A DNA stretch of 64,000 bases from Streptomyces caelestis (GCF_014205255.1 NZ_JACHNE010000001.1:8122001-8186000); one strand, 5' to 3'. Counted from the stretch's first letter, positions 16,725 through 25,661 are shown. The notes: generated by a model not told the origin, from the letters alone. Program-made: numbers and translations.

Positions 16725-16779
16725 CAGGTGTGGCGGAAACCAGCCACGTCGGACAACGATGTCCCAATCCCCACACCTG
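16725..16779 (+). promoter_or_regulatory. Structured 5' leader before the TerC gene, riboswitch candidate
   Basis: A perfect nine-base stem CAGGTGTGG (16725-16733) and CCACACCTG (16771-16779) closes a 37-base region that holds GGACA-ACGA-TGTCC (16751-16764). A competing hairpin GTGGC (16730-16734) with GCCAC (16743-16747) uses part of the same left arm, so the two folds exclude each other. The 3' arm ends four bases before AGGAG, the ribosome site of the gene at 16794. TerC genes often follow a manganese (yybP-ykoY) riboswitch, but I could not match that consensus here. Confidence 0.45.
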
Positions 16780-16793
16780 CAACAGGAGTACCA

Positions 16794-17792
16794 GTGAACG
16801 TCTCGCTCTCCGTGTGGCTGCTGACTGTGGCAGCTCTGTGCCTGCTCGTCGCCGTCGACTTCTTCGTCGGCCGCAAGCCCCATGACGTGTCCGTCAAGGA
16901 GGCCGGTACGTGGACGGTGGTGTGGGTCGTCCTGGCCGTGTTGTTCGGACTGGGGCTGTGGTACTTCGCTGGGAGCGGGCCCACGGGTGAGTTCTTCGCC
17001 GGGTACATCACCGAGAAGTCGCTGAGCGTCGACAACCTCTTCGTGTTCGTCCTGATCATGGGGAAGTTCGCGGTGCCCTCGCAGTACCAGCAGCGGGTGC
17101 TGATGGTCGGCGTCCTGATGGCCCTGGTGCTGCGGGCCGTCTTCATCGCGGCCGGCGCGGCGATCATCACCGCCTTCTCCTGGGTGTTCTACATCTTCGG
17201 AGCCTTCCTCGTCTGGACCGCCTGGAAGCTGATCCAGGACGCCCGCAAGCAGGACCACGAGGAGGAGTACCAGGAGAACAAGCTGCTGAAGATGGCGGAG
17301 CAGCGCTTCGGGGTGGCCGACCGCTATCACGGCACGAAGCTGTTCATCACCGAGAACGGCAAGCGGATCATGACCCCGATGCTGGTCGTGATGCTCGCGA
17401 TCGGCTCCACCGACGTGCTGTTCGCCCTCGACTCCATCCCCGCGATCTACGGGCTGACGCAGGACCCGTACATCGTGTTCACCGCGAACGCCTTCGCCCT
17501 GATGGGCCTGCGCCAGCTGTACTTCCTCATCGGCGGCCTGCTGAAGAAGCTCGTCCACCTCTCCTACGGCCTGTCGATCATCCTGGGCTTCATCGGTGTG
17601 AAGCTGGTGCTGCACGCCCTGCACGAGTCGGGCGTCCACGTGCCCGAGATCAGCATCCCCTTCTCACTGACCTTCATCGTGCTCGTCCTGGCCGTCACCA
17701 CGATCACCAGCCTGCGGGCTTCGAAGAAGCAGGAGGCCGAGGAGGCGGTCAGGGCCGAGGAGGACAAGCGGCGGGCCGCCGGATCCCGGTAG
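16794..17792 (+). CDS. TerC-family membrane protein
   Basis: A 332-residue integral membrane protein with about nine hydrophobic helices. The GTG at 16794 has AGGAG just upstream. The TerC marks are YITEKSLSVDNLFVFVLIMGKF, which supplies acidic residues inside the membrane, and VVMLAIGSTDVLFALDSIPAIYGLTQDPYIVFTANAFALMGLRQLYF. Family members (TerC, Alx, YceF) handle metal ions, chiefly manganese export, or load metal onto secreted enzymes. The tail is charged (KKQEAEEAVRAEEDKRR) and cytoplasmic. Control by the leader at 16725-16779 is likely. Confidence 0.85.
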   Translation: MNVSLSVWLLTVAALCLLVAVDFFVGRKPHDVSVKEAGTWTVVWVVLAVLFGLGLWYFAGSGPTGEFFAGYITEKSLSVDNLFVFVLIMGKFAVPSQYQQRVLMVGVLMALVLRAVFIAAGAAIITAFSWVFYIFGAFLVWTAWKLIQDARKQDHEEEYQENKLLKMAEQRFGVADRYHGTKLFITENGKRIMTPMLVVMLAIGSTDVLFALDSIPAIYGLTQDPYIVFTANAFALMGLRQLYFLIGGLLKKLVHLSYGLSIILGFIGVKLVLHALHESGVHVPEISIPFSLTFIVLVLAVTTITSLRASKKQEAEEAVRAEEDKRRAAGSR

Positions 17793-17830
17793 GTTCTCCC
17801 GGTTGCCGCCGGGGGGGGGCGGGGGCGGCG

Positions 17831-19021
17831 TCAGACGACGCCGTCCGCGCGCAGGGCCGCCACCTCCTCGTCGGTGCGGCCCAGCTCGGCGAGGATCGGC
17901 CCGGTGTGCTCGCCGACCGCCGGTACGGGGTCCATGCGGGTGGGCAGGCCCGCGAGGTCGGCCGGCGGGAGCAGCGCCTCCACCGTGGCGCCGGGCACCG
18001 CGATCTCGGTCCAGCGGCCGCGGGCGGCCAGCACCGGGTGGTCCAGGAACGCGGCGACGTCGTTGACCCCGGCGCAGGCGATGCCGATGGCCTCCAGGTC
18101 CTTGAGGATCTCGTCGGAGCTGGAGCGGGCGAAGCGGGCGCCGATGATCGTGTTGAGCTCCTCGCGGTGGGCGACGCGGTCGGAGGCGGTCGCGAAGCGC
18201 GGGTCGGTGACCAGCTCCGGCCGGCCGAGGAACCCGGTGCACAGGGCCGCCCACTCGCGCTCGTTCTGGATGGAGAACAGCACTTCCCTGCCGTCGGCGG
18301 CCTCGTAGGTACCGTACGGCGCGATGGTGGCGTGCTGGGTGCCGAGGCGCGGGGGCTGGGTGCCGCCGTGCCGGGTGTAGTAGGCGGGCTGGCCCATCCA
18401 CTCCGCCAGCGCCTCGAACAGGGACACCTCCACCGGGTGGGCCTCGCCGGTGACGGCGCGGGTGTACAGGGCCGTGAGGACGCCGCTGTAGGCGTACATC
18501 CCGGCGGCGATGTCGGCGACGGAGATCCCCGTCCGGGCGGTCCCCTCGGGGGTTCCCGTGAGGGACACCAGCCCGGTCTGGCACTGCACCAGCAGGTCGT
18601 ACGCCTTGCGGTCGGCCCAGGGGCCGGTCGTGCCCCAGCCGGATATCGTGCACGGGATCAGACCGGGGCGGCGGCTGGTGACGGTGGCGGCGTCCAGACC
18701 GAGCCGGCCGGCGGCGCCCGGGGCGAGGTTCTGGACGAACACGTCGGCCCCGTCGAGGAGTTCGTGCAGGATCTCACGGCCGCGTGGATCCTTGAGGTCC
18801 AGTGTGAGGGACTCCTTGGACCGGTTGAGCCACACGAAATAGCTGGAGTGGCCGTGCACGGTCGTGTCGTACCGGCGGGCGAAGTCGCCGCCGCCCGGCC
18901 GCTCCACCTTGATCACACGGGCGCCCAGGTCGGCGAGCTGCCGGGTGGCGTAGGGCGCGGCCACGGCCTGCTCCAAGCTGACCACCGTGACCCCGGCCAG
19001 GGGATACCGCTGCACGCTCAT
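17831..19021 (-). CDS. CaiB/BaiF-type (class III) CoA transferase
   Basis: A 396-residue enzyme moving coenzyme A between carboxylic acids. The N-terminal part shows LAGVTVVSLEQAVAAPYATRQLADLGARVIKVERPGGGDFAR, then YFVWLNRSKESLTLDLKDPRG and the catalytic aspartate region KAYDLLVQCQTGLVSLTG, with the later AAGMYAYSGVLTALYTR. Substrates are probably dicarboxylic or branched acyl groups, but not known. It starts at 19021, overlapping the end of a decayed esterase gene, as if the two once formed one operon with the MFS gene further up. Confidence 0.87.
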   Translation of the reverse strand: MSVQRYPLAGVTVVSLEQAVAAPYATRQLADLGARVIKVERPGGGDFARRYDTTVHGHSSYFVWLNRSKESLTLDLKDPRGREILHELLDGADVFVQNLAPGAAGRLGLDAATVTSRRPGLIPCTISGWGTTGPWADRKAYDLLVQCQTGLVSLTGTPEGTARTGISVADIAAGMYAYSGVLTALYTRAVTGEAHPVEVSLFEALAEWMGQPAYYTRHGGTQPPRLGTQHATIAPYGTYEAADGREVLFSIQNEREWAALCTGFLGRPELVTDPRFATASDRVAHREELNTIIGARFARSSSDEILKDLEAIGIACAGVNDVAAFLDHPVLAARGRWTEIAVPGATVEALLPPADLAGLPTRMDPVPAVGEHTGPILAELGRTDEEVAALRADGVV

Positions 19022-19579
19022 GCCTCATGCTCCTGAACCTCGTACCGTACGGCGCCCGGACAGTCTCTCCCAGCGACGGCGCCCGCGATGACGATCCGCT
19101 CCGGGTCGGCACCGAGTTCGGCGACGTGGTCCGCCGTCCACGGCAGCCCGGCGTACACGTCCTCGATCGGCGCGGGATACGGATGCTCCGGCGCCAGCCG
19201 GTACTCCACGGACACCACGACCGCGTCCAGCGCCTGTGCCCAGGTCAGCGGGGCGTCGACGCCGACCAGGTTGTTCCCGGTGATCGTGCCGCCGCCGTGC
19301 ACGTGGTAGATGACGGGCCGCGCCCCGGCGGTCGCCGGCGCGGTCGGCCGGCAGATCAGCAGTGCGATGTCGGGCTCGCCCTGCGGCCCGGGCACCTGCC
19401 GGTCCTCTACCTCGAACGTCCCGCCCCATCGTCAGGTCCAGCTCGGCCAGCAGCTGTATGCCCGGGCCCTGGCGCACCTCCGCGATCTCGTCCAGGGTGA
19501 GACCCGGGCTGATCATGTCCTTGATCAACTGCAGGGCTCCGGCGAGTTCCGGGTCGAACGGGGGCGGAACCCGCGTCAT
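19018..19579 (-). pseudogene. HSL-type alpha/beta hydrolase, frameshifted and truncated
   Basis: The start at 19579 overlaps the stop of the MFS gene (ATGA) and opens MTRVPPPFDPELAGALQLIKDM. The frame is lost near base 19425 inside a G-rich run; the rest continues in another frame as TFEVEDRQVPGP, VIYHVHGGGTITGNN (the HGGG oxyanion motif) and VVVSVEYRLAPEHPYPAPIEDV. The nucleophile motif should be GASAGG but reads GAVAGR, and the protein ends soon after in CPGAVRYEVQEHEA. The final third with the Asp and His is missing. So it carries one frameshift, lost serine and a 3' truncation. Confidence 0.82.
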
Positions 19580-20877
19580 GACGTCTCCTCACGCGAGGTC
19601 GCGGCGGCTCGTGCGGCCATGGTCGGTCCCGCCGTGTCGGACCCGGGCGCCGCCGTACGGCGGAGCCTTCCCGCCGTACGGCGGGTGGCGCCCCGGTGCC
19701 GGGCGAGGGCCACGGCCGTGAGCGCCGCGACCAGCGCGCACACCCCGAGCCACCCGAAGCGGCCGTACGCACGCGTGCCCAGCCAGGAGCCGACGGCGCC
19801 ACCAAGATACGCGCAGGTCATATAGGCGGTGGTGAGCCGGCTGCGCACCTCCGCGCGCAGCCCCTGGATCCGCACCGTGTTGGCGACCATCCCGGACTGC
19901 ATGCCGACGTCGAGCAGCAGCGTGCCCACGACCAGGGCCGCCACCCCCGCCGCACCGCCGAGACCGCCCAGCGCCAGCACGGCGGCCGAGGCCCCCACCA
20001 CCAGGAAGCACACCCGGTTCACCGCGTCCGGCCCCCGCCGGTCGACCTGGCGGCCCGCGACCGGCGTGCACACCATGGTCACCGCGTTGACCAGGGCGAG
20101 CAGCCCCACGGCCCCCGCACCCATGCCGTACACCGGGCCGGTGAGCAGCAGCGCCACACCCGTCCACACAGCGGAGAACCCCGCGAACACCAGGGCCTGG
20201 TACAGGCAGGAGCGGCGCAGACCCAGTTCCGTGCGCAGCAGCCGCAGAGGCTCGGCCAGGAGCGCGACGTAGCCCTGGGAGGAGGGCGGGCACGTCAGCG
20301 GAAGCAGACGCGCCGACAGCGCGGCCACCGCCAGGGACAGCACGGCGGCCAGGACGTACGGTGCCCGCCAGCCCAGCCAGTCGCCGAGCGCGCCGCCGAC
20401 GGTGCGCGACAGCAGCATGCCCGCGAGGGAGCCGCTCAGCAGGGTGCCGCCGGTGACACCACGCCGTTCCTCCGGTACCAGGCCGGCCGCCAGCGGCCCG
20501 GCGAGCGGTGCCACGACCGTCGTCACCCCCACCAGGGCACTGGCGACGACCAGCGGCACCAACCCCGGCGCGGCGCTCGCCGCGAACAGCCCGAGGCCGG
20601 TCAGCGTGAGCAGCGTGACCAGCAGCGGTCGGTACGGGAGGCGGTCGCCGAGCGGGACGAGCACGCAGATCCCGGCCGCGTAGCCGAACTGCGTCGCGGT
20701 GACGACGCCGGCGGCCGCGTCGGGCGAGACGTGCAGCCCGGACGCGATCAGCGGGCTGAGGGCCTGGGGGAAGTAGACGTTGCCCACGGCCGCGCCGCAG
20801 ACGAGCGCCAGGGCCAGGATCACCCGGGGACTCGCGCCCGGGTGCGCTGTAGGCTGCCGGTGATCGTGATCCATCAT
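19576..20877 (-). CDS. MFS transporter, arabinose/sugar-efflux or drug type
   Basis: A 433-residue transporter with twelve hydrophobic helices. I take the tandem ATG at 20877 (MMDHDHRQ); the open frame goes 12 codons further but without a better start. The first helix region VILALALVCGAAVGNVYFPQAL and motif VPLGDRLPYRPLLVTLL fit YnfM/PbuE-like exporters. The last 40 residues are basic and Ala/Thr-rich. It is divergent, across 56 bases, from an ArsR-type regulator that very likely controls it. Confidence 0.8.
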   Translation of the reverse strand: MMDHDHRQPTAHPGASPRVILALALVCGAAVGNVYFPQALSPLIASGLHVSPDAAAGVVTATQFGYAAGICVLVPLGDRLPYRPLLVTLLTLTGLGLFAASAAPGLVPLVVASALVGVTTVVAPLAGPLAAGLVPEERRGVTGGTLLSGSLAGMLLSRTVGGALGDWLGWRAPYVLAAVLSLAVAALSARLLPLTCPPSSQGYVALLAEPLRLLRTELGLRRSCLYQALVFAGFSAVWTGVALLLTGPVYGMGAGAVGLLALVNAVTMVCTPVAGRQVDRRGPDAVNRVCFLVVGASAAVLALGGLGGAAGVAALVVGTLLLDVGMQSGMVANTVRIQGLRAEVRSRLTTAYMTCAYLGGAVGSWLGTRAYGRFGWLGVCALVAALTAVALARHRGATRRTAGRLRRTAAPGSDTAGPTMAARAAATSREETS

Positions 20878-20933
20878 GGACCGAAGTCCACGCCATGGCC
20901 GGGCGGTTGCCAAAGGATGTAGCGGGGGCCTTA

Positions 20934-21920
20934 ATGATCAGCTTCCGGCTCGACGCCGCGGACCTCGCCGACACCCGCTTCGCGATCTCGCCCCTGCGCG
21001 AGGTGATGGGCAGCCTCCGTGCCCTGCGCGCCCCCGCCCTCTATCCCCTGCACGTCCGGTGGCGCGCCGCCGTGCTCCAGCAGCTCGACCCGGCCGACGC
21101 CCGGCTGCTCGCGGCCCTGGTGGGGGACACCCTGGCCCTGCCCGACTTCCTGACGCCCAGACCGGCGTCCTTCGCGCCCACCCTCGACGAGCAGCTGACC
21201 GTCGTACGCGCCACACCCGCGCGGACCGTACGGCGCGACCTGCTCGCCGCGCACGCGCCCAGACCTCTGCCGGTTGCCCTGCGGGCGGTCACCGCGCCTG
21301 GTGACGCTCCCGTCGCGGAGCTGCTGGAGGAGCTGTGCGCACTCCTGCGGCGGTACTGGGAGTCGGCGCTGCTGCCGTCCTGGCCGCGGATGCGGCTCGT
21401 GCTGGAGGCCGACATCACCCACCGGGCACGGCAGCTGGCCACCGGCGGCGCCCGGCTGCTCTTCGCCGACCTGCACCGCAATCTGCGCTGGGACGACGGC
21501 GTCCTGCGCGTCGACCGGATGCGCGGACGCCACCACGTGGACGGCTCCGGACGCGGACTGCGCCTCGTGCCGTCCCTGTTCGCGCACCAGCCGGCGCCCC
21601 CGGTCAGCGCCGCGGAACCGCCGATGCTCGCCTACCCCAGCCGGGGCGCCGCCACCCTGTGGGAACAGGAGCCCGAGCCGGACGCCCCCGCCCTGACGGC
21701 CCTGCTCGGCGCGCCCCGCAGCACGCTGCTGCGGCTGCTGGCCGAGCCCCTGCCGACGGTGGAGCTGGCCCGGCGCCTCGGGGTGACCCCGAGCGCCGTG
21801 TCCCAGCACCTGCGCGTGCTGCACGCGACGGGCCTGGTCACCCGCGCCCGCGACGGCCGCCGCGTCCTGTACCGGCGCAGCCCACTGGGGGAGCAGCTGG
21901 CCCGGCACGGCACGGCCTGA
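20934..21920 (+). CDS. DUF5937/ArsR-type transcriptional regulator
   Basis: A 328-residue regulator. The ATG at 20934 has GCGGGGG before it. The N-terminal 230 residues (MISFRLDAADLADTRFAISPLREVMGSL onward) match the Streptomyces DUF5937 effector domain, and the last 80 hold an ArsR winged helix: LAEPLPTVELARRLGVTPSAVSQHLRVLHATGLVTRARDGRRVLYRRS. There are no metal-binding cysteines in the helix, so metal sensing is unlikely. It faces the MFS exporter gene, the usual layout for a drug-responsive repressor and its target. Confidence 0.85.
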   Translation: MISFRLDAADLADTRFAISPLREVMGSLRALRAPALYPLHVRWRAAVLQQLDPADARLLAALVGDTLALPDFLTPRPASFAPTLDEQLTVVRATPARTVRRDLLAAHAPRPLPVALRAVTAPGDAPVAELLEELCALLRRYWESALLPSWPRMRLVLEADITHRARQLATGGARLLFADLHRNLRWDDGVLRVDRMRGRHHVDGSGRGLRLVPSLFAHQPAPPVSAAEPPMLAYPSRGAATLWEQEPEPDAPALTALLGAPRSTLLRLLAEPLPTVELARRLGVTPSAVSQHLRVLHATGLVTRARDGRRVLYRRSPLGEQLARHGTA

Positions 21921-21924
21921 GCAC

Positions 21925-22155
21925 TCAGCGGCTCGCCGTACCCGAGCGAGCCGCAGCGGACCCCGACGCCGGCACGCTGCGCGAGACGACGCGCATGCCG
22001 CCGCCGTCGACGACCCGGACCTGGAGCGAGCCGCATCCGCACCGCGTCCACTCCGTGCGGCCCGTCGCGGTGGTGTGCCGGGACAGCACCTGGAACGGCT
22101 CGCCTCCGTCCGGCCAGCCGCAGTGCGGGCAGACGGTGCCGGTGGTGCTGATCAT
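21925..22155 (-). CDS. Small zinc-ribbon protein
   Basis: A 76-residue protein. The ATG at 22155 follows GAGGAG; a longer frame exists but begins in unrelated sequence. The core is a zinc ribbon with CPHCG near residue 9 and CGCG near residue 47, with SRHTTATGRTEWTRC between. This matches small Streptomyces proteins often encoded next to LysR regulators. Function is unknown; it might bind nucleic acid or protein. The last 20 residues are simple Ser/Ala/Arg-rich sequence. Confidence 0.65.
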   Translation of the reverse strand: MISTTGTVCPHCGWPDGGEPFQVLSRHTTATGRTEWTRCGCGSLQVRVVDGGGMRVVSRSVPASGSAAARSGTASR

Positions 22156-22256
22156 GTCTTGACTCCTCGTACGTCCTGGCTGGTTGTCCGTCGCGACACA
22201 GCCAGGGTGCGTCGAAGTCTCCGTACACGTCCAGGTTGACTTTGTGGACGTCATTG

Positions 22257-22272
22257 TGAAGCTTGAGCTTCA
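22257..22272. promoter_or_regulatory. Inverted repeat TGAAGC-TTGA-GCTTCA at the LysR start
   Basis: Six-base arms with a four-base centre; the last base of the repeat is the first base of the LysR start codon at 22272. An autoregulatory operator is likely. TTGACT about 20 bases further up could be a -35 element. Confidence 0.5.
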
Positions 22273-23177
22273 TGATTGATCTGCGCCGGCTGCACGTCCT
22301 GAGGGCGGTCGCCCACTACGGCACGGTCACCGCGGCCGCCCGGGCCCTGCACTTCACCCCGTCCGCCGCCTCCCAGCAGATCCGGCAGCTCGCCCGCGAC
22401 CTGGGCGTCGACCTGCTGGAGCCGCAGGGGCGCGGGGTCCGTCTCACTCCGGCCGCCGAGAGCCTGCTGGCGCACGCCGACGCGATCCAGGCCCGCTGGG
22501 ACCAGGCGGAACTCGATCTGCGGGCGGACCACGGGGCGCCGTCCGGGGTGTTGCGTGTGACGGGCTTCCCCGTGGCCATCTCGGTGCTGCTGGCGCCGAT
22601 GGCGGCCCGGCTGGGGGAGCGGCACCCGCGGCTGTCCGTACGGATCACCGAGGCGGGCGTCCCGGAGAGCTTCGACCTCCTCTTCGAGGGGGACATCGAC
22701 CTGGCGATCGTCGAGTCCACCCCGCACAACCCGCCGCTGAGCGACGCGCGGTTCGACCAGCAGCCGTTGCTCGACGACCCGTTCGACCTGGTCGTCCCCG
22801 ACGGGCACCGGCTGGCCGGACGGTCCCGGGTCCATCTCGCGGAGGCAGCACACGAGGCGTGGATCGCGCCGGTGGAGGAGAGTTCCTGCCGCACGCACGT
22901 CCTGTCCGCCTGCGGTGCGGCCGGATTCAGCCCCGGCGTCGTCCATCACACCCTGGACTGGAACGCCGCCGCCCACCTCGTCGCGCACGGGCTCGGCGTC
23001 GCCCTCATCCCCCGCCTCGCGCATCTGACGCCCCATCTCCCGATCACCCGGGTGCGCTGCGAGGGCAACCCCCACCGCAAGCTCCTGACCTGCACCCGCG
23101 GCGGCGGCCACGCCCGCCCGGCGGTGGCGGCGGCCCTCCAGGAACTACAAGAACTGGCCCCGACCGCTGTCGCCTGA
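22272..23177 (+). CDS. LysR-type transcriptional regulator
   Basis: A 301-residue regulator. The N-terminal winged helix is MIDLRRLHVLRAVAHYGTVTAAARALHFTPSAASQQIRQLARDLG, standard for LysR proteins, and the two-lobed effector domain follows from about residue 92 (LRVTGFPVAISVLLAPMAARLGERHP). The target is probably the small zinc-ribbon gene on the opposite strand 116 bases away, or a gene elsewhere. A dyad overlaps its start codon. Confidence 0.88.
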   Translation: MIDLRRLHVLRAVAHYGTVTAAARALHFTPSAASQQIRQLARDLGVDLLEPQGRGVRLTPAAESLLAHADAIQARWDQAELDLRADHGAPSGVLRVTGFPVAISVLLAPMAARLGERHPRLSVRITEAGVPESFDLLFEGDIDLAIVESTPHNPPLSDARFDQQPLLDDPFDLVVPDGHRLAGRSRVHLAEAAHEAWIAPVEESSCRTHVLSACGAAGFSPGVVHHTLDWNAAAHLVAHGLGVALIPRLAHLTPHLPITRVRCEGNPHRKLLTCTRGGGHARPAVAAALQELQELAPTAVA

Positions 23178-23305
23178 GGCGCTGAGCAACTCAGGGGCGC
23201 GGGGATCTGCGCGAACAACCCCCACCCGCGGACGGCGACGGTCAGGCCGGGTGTGCCTGAACCTCCGCCGTCCCTCGGCCGTCCGCCCCGTGCAGCCCCG
23301 CCCCT

Positions 23306-23890
23306 TCACCGCCCGGGCGCCCCCACCCGTAGCGCGTCCATGACGAGGTCCAGCAGGCGGGTGGCGCGTGGTTGCCAGTCGGTGTGGGGGTCGATCGTCC
23401 AGAGGCCGCCGATGGTGAGGAAGAGGTCGTCCGCGGTGATGCCCGGGCGGATGGTGCCGGCCTTCTCGTTGGCGCGGAGGAGGAGTTCGGCCGCCTCGGT
23501 CAGCGGGGTGTGGGCCGGCTTCGTCCCACACGCGCTGGTGGCCTGGCGGAGCGCGTCGGCCAGGCCGGCCTTCGTCATGGCGAACCGCGCGCAACGGTCC
23601 AGCCATTCGCGCAGCGCCTGGTCGGGTTCCCGGCTCTCCAGCAGCGGTGCCGCGGTCTCGGCGACCTGCTGCATCTCGTGCCGGTAGATCTCCATGACGA
23701 GCGCCTCACGGCTGGGGAAGTGGCGGTAGAAGGTCCCCTGCCCGACGCCCGCCTTCTTGGCGATCGCGCTCAGCGGAGCGTCCGCCGCGCGCGTCAGTTC
23801 CATCAGCGCGACTTCCAGGATGCGCTCGCGGTTGCGTTGCGCGTCCGAGCGCAGAGGAGCGTCCTTCTTCTGCGGCACCTTCTCCGGCAC
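23306..23890 (-). CDS. TetR-family regulator of the aldehyde oxidoreductase operon
   Basis: A 194-residue repressor-type protein. The helix-turn-helix is at residues 20-65: RNRERILEVALMELTRA, then AIAKKAGVGQGTFYRHFPSREALVMEIYR. The C-terminal domain is of the common TetR_C type and contains the ligand pocket. It starts with GTG at 23890. It faces the PaoABC-like operon across 239 bases with a perfect long inverted repeat, which makes it the likely controller of both itself and the operon. Confidence 0.88.
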   Translation of the reverse strand: MPEKVPQKKDAPLRSDAQRNRERILEVALMELTRAADAPLSAIAKKAGVGQGTFYRHFPSREALVMEIYRHEMQQVAETAAPLLESREPDQALREWLDRCARFAMTKAGLADALRQATSACGTKPAHTPLTEAAELLLRANEKAGTIRPGITADDLFLTIGGLWTIDPHTDWQPRATRLLDLVMDALRVGAPGR

Positions 23891-23931
23891 TCGCCCTCCT
23901 CGCGGTCCTTGGCCGAAACCCGGCCCTTGTT

Positions 23932-23981
23932 AAGCGGACAGTTGTCCGTTACGTTTCCGGGTAACGGACAACTGTCCGCTT
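23932..23981. promoter_or_regulatory. Composite TetR operator: 21-bp perfect inverted repeat
   Basis: Arms 23932-23952 and 23961-23981 are exact inverted copies around GTTTCCGG. Each arm also holds its own dyad, CGGACA-GT-TGTCCG (23935-23948) and CGGACA-AC-TGTCCG (23965-23978), whose centres are 30 bases apart, close to three helical turns. This suits two TetR dimers bound side by side between the regulator and the operon. Confidence 0.85.
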
Positions 23982-24129
23982 GCTCCATCGTATCGGCGGG
24001 ACGCCCGTGCGGACAGCCCGGGACGGCCGTGCCGCGGCAGACCCGCCCCGCATCCTGCACCGCCACGAACCGGCCCCGCCACCCACGACTCCTGCCTGCT
24101 GACCTGGCGACGTGAGAAAGAAGGCTTCC

Positions 24130-24672
24130 ATGCCACCATCGACGTCCAGCGACCTCACCCTGTCCGTCAACGGCGAGAAGTACACGCTGACCGTCGATCA
24201 TCGCACCACCCTGCTCGACGCCCTGCGCGAGCGCCTCGATCTGACCGGCACGAAGAAGGGCTGCGACCAGGGCCAGTGCGGTGCCTGCACGGTCCTGGTC
24301 GACGGCCGCCGGGCCGTGTCCTGCCTCCAGCTCGCCGTGGCGGCCGAGGGGCGTGAGATCACCACCATCGAGGGCGTGGCCGAAGGCGATCAACTGCACC
24401 CGGTGCAGCAGGCGTTCCTCGACCTCGACGGATTCCAGTGCGGTTACTGCACGCCGGGCCAGATCTGCTCGGCCGTCGCCGTGATCGAGGAGCACGCGGC
24501 GGGCTGGCCCAGCGCCGCCACCGACGACATACGGCCCGAGGCGGGGCCGCCACCGCTGACCCCGGAGGAGATCCGGGAGCGGATGAGCGGCAACCTCTGC
24601 CGCTGCGGCGCCTACGTGTCGATCGTCCAGGCCGTGGCCCGGGCCGCCGAGACCAAGGGAGCGGCGGCATGA
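24130..24672 (+). CDS. Aldehyde oxidoreductase 2Fe-2S subunit (PaoA/YagT-like)
   Basis: A 180-residue iron-sulfur protein that passes electrons from the molybdenum centre. I take the ATG at 24130, behind AGAAGG. The plant-type cluster ligands are in CDQGQCGACTVLVDGRRAVSC, and the second cluster in GYCTPGQICSA and SGNLCRCGAY. The insert between these, up to LTPEEIRERMSGNLC, matches the PaoA branch. Unlike E. coli PaoA it has no Tat signal, so the enzyme should stay in the cytoplasm. Its stop overlaps the next start (ATGA). Confidence 0.88.
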   Translation: MPPSTSSDLTLSVNGEKYTLTVDHRTTLLDALRERLDLTGTKKGCDQGQCGACTVLVDGRRAVSCLQLAVAAEGREITTIEGVAEGDQLHPVQQAFLDLDGFQCGYCTPGQICSAVAVIEEHAAGWPSAATDDIRPEAGPPPLTPEEIRERMSGNLCRCGAYVSIVQAVARAAETKGAAA

Positions 24673-25661
24673 GGGAGTTCGGCTACCAGCGCGCCTATGA
24701 CGTCTCCGGCGCGGTGGCGCTGCTCGACGGCGACGGGGAAGCCCGTTTCCTGGGCGGCGGTACCAACCTCGTCGACCTGATGAAGACCGGCGTCGAGCGG
24801 CCCGCCCGGCTGGTCGACGTCCGCGACCTGCCCCTGAACCGCATCGATCCGACCGGCGACGGCGGGCTGCGCATCGGCGCGACCGTCACCAACAGCGACC
24901 TCGCCGCGCACCCCGAAGTCCGCCTCCACTACCCGGCGTTGGCACAGGCGGTGCTGGCCGGCGCCTCCGGGCAGCTGCGCAACATGGCCACCGTCGGCGG
25001 GAACCTGCTCCAGCGCACCCGCTGCGGCTACTTCTCCGACATCACCTCCGCCTGCAACAAACGCAACCCCGGCAGCGGCTGCCCCGCCGTCACCGGTGAG
25101 CACCACAATCACGCCATCCTGGGCGCCTCCGACCACTGCGTGGCCACACACCCCTCCGACATGGGCGTGGCGCTCGCCGCCTTCGACGCGACCGTGTCCT
25201 ACGAAACGGCGGACGGCCCCGGTGAGTTGCCGCTCGCCGACTTCTACCTGCCGGTGGGGGAGACGCCGCACCTGGAGACGGCCCTGCCGCCGGGTGCGCT
25301 GATCACCGGCGTCACCCTGCCGCCCACCCAGGTGGCCGCCAACTCCCGCTACCGCAAGGTGCGCGAGCGCGCCTCGTACGCCTTCGCCATCGGTTCGATC
25401 GCCGCCGCGCTCGACGTCGAGGACGGTGTCGTACGGGATGTCCGCCTGGCCTTCGGAGCGGTCGCCTCCCGCCCCTGGCGGGCCCGCACGGCCGAGCGCG
25501 CCCTGCTCGGCGCCCCGGCCGACGCCGAGCACTTCGCGGCCGCCGCGGACGCCGAACTGGCCCAGGCGACCCCGCTGCCCCACAACGGATACAAGGTGAC
25601 CCTGATGCGCAACCTCGTCGTGGCCGGCTTGAGCGAACTCGCCGAGGAGGCCACCCGATGA
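24669..25661 (+). CDS. Aldehyde oxidoreductase FAD and 4Fe-4S subunit (PaoB/YagS-like)
   Basis: A 330-residue subunit of the CoxM/PaoB type that binds FAD through FLGGGTNLVDLMKTGVERP and QLRNMATVGGNLLQRTRC. The extra loop CGYFSDITSACNKRNPGSGC supplies the cysteines for a 4Fe-4S cluster, which marks the PaoB/hydroxybenzoyl-CoA reductase group rather than ordinary xanthine dehydrogenase. Electrons go from the 2Fe-2S clusters to FAD and then to an acceptor. It overlaps both neighbours by four bases, which implies coupled translation. Confidence 0.88.
   Translation: MREFGYQRAYDVSGAVALLDGDGEARFLGGGTNLVDLMKTGVERPARLVDVRDLPLNRIDPTGDGGLRIGATVTNSDLAAHPEVRLHYPALAQAVLAGASGQLRNMATVGGNLLQRTRCGYFSDITSACNKRNPGSGCPAVTGEHHNHAILGASDHCVATHPSDMGVALAAFDATVSYETADGPGELPLADFYLPVGETPHLETALPPGALITGVTLPPTQVAANSRYRKVRERASYAFAIGSIAAALDVEDGVVRDVRLAFGAVASRPWRARTAERALLGAPADAEHFAAAADAELAQATPLPHNGYKVTLMRNLVVAGLSELAEEATR

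Noticed and set aside
16725..16779. Calling the terC leader a yybP-ykoY riboswitch
   Set aside because: I could not match its conserved loop sequences; only the position and folding agree, so it is kept as a candidate of unknown class.
17811..17819. Run of nine G as a possible quadruplex or slip site
   Set aside because: It lies between convergent genes with no sign of function; such runs are common in this GC range and may be sequencing-prone.
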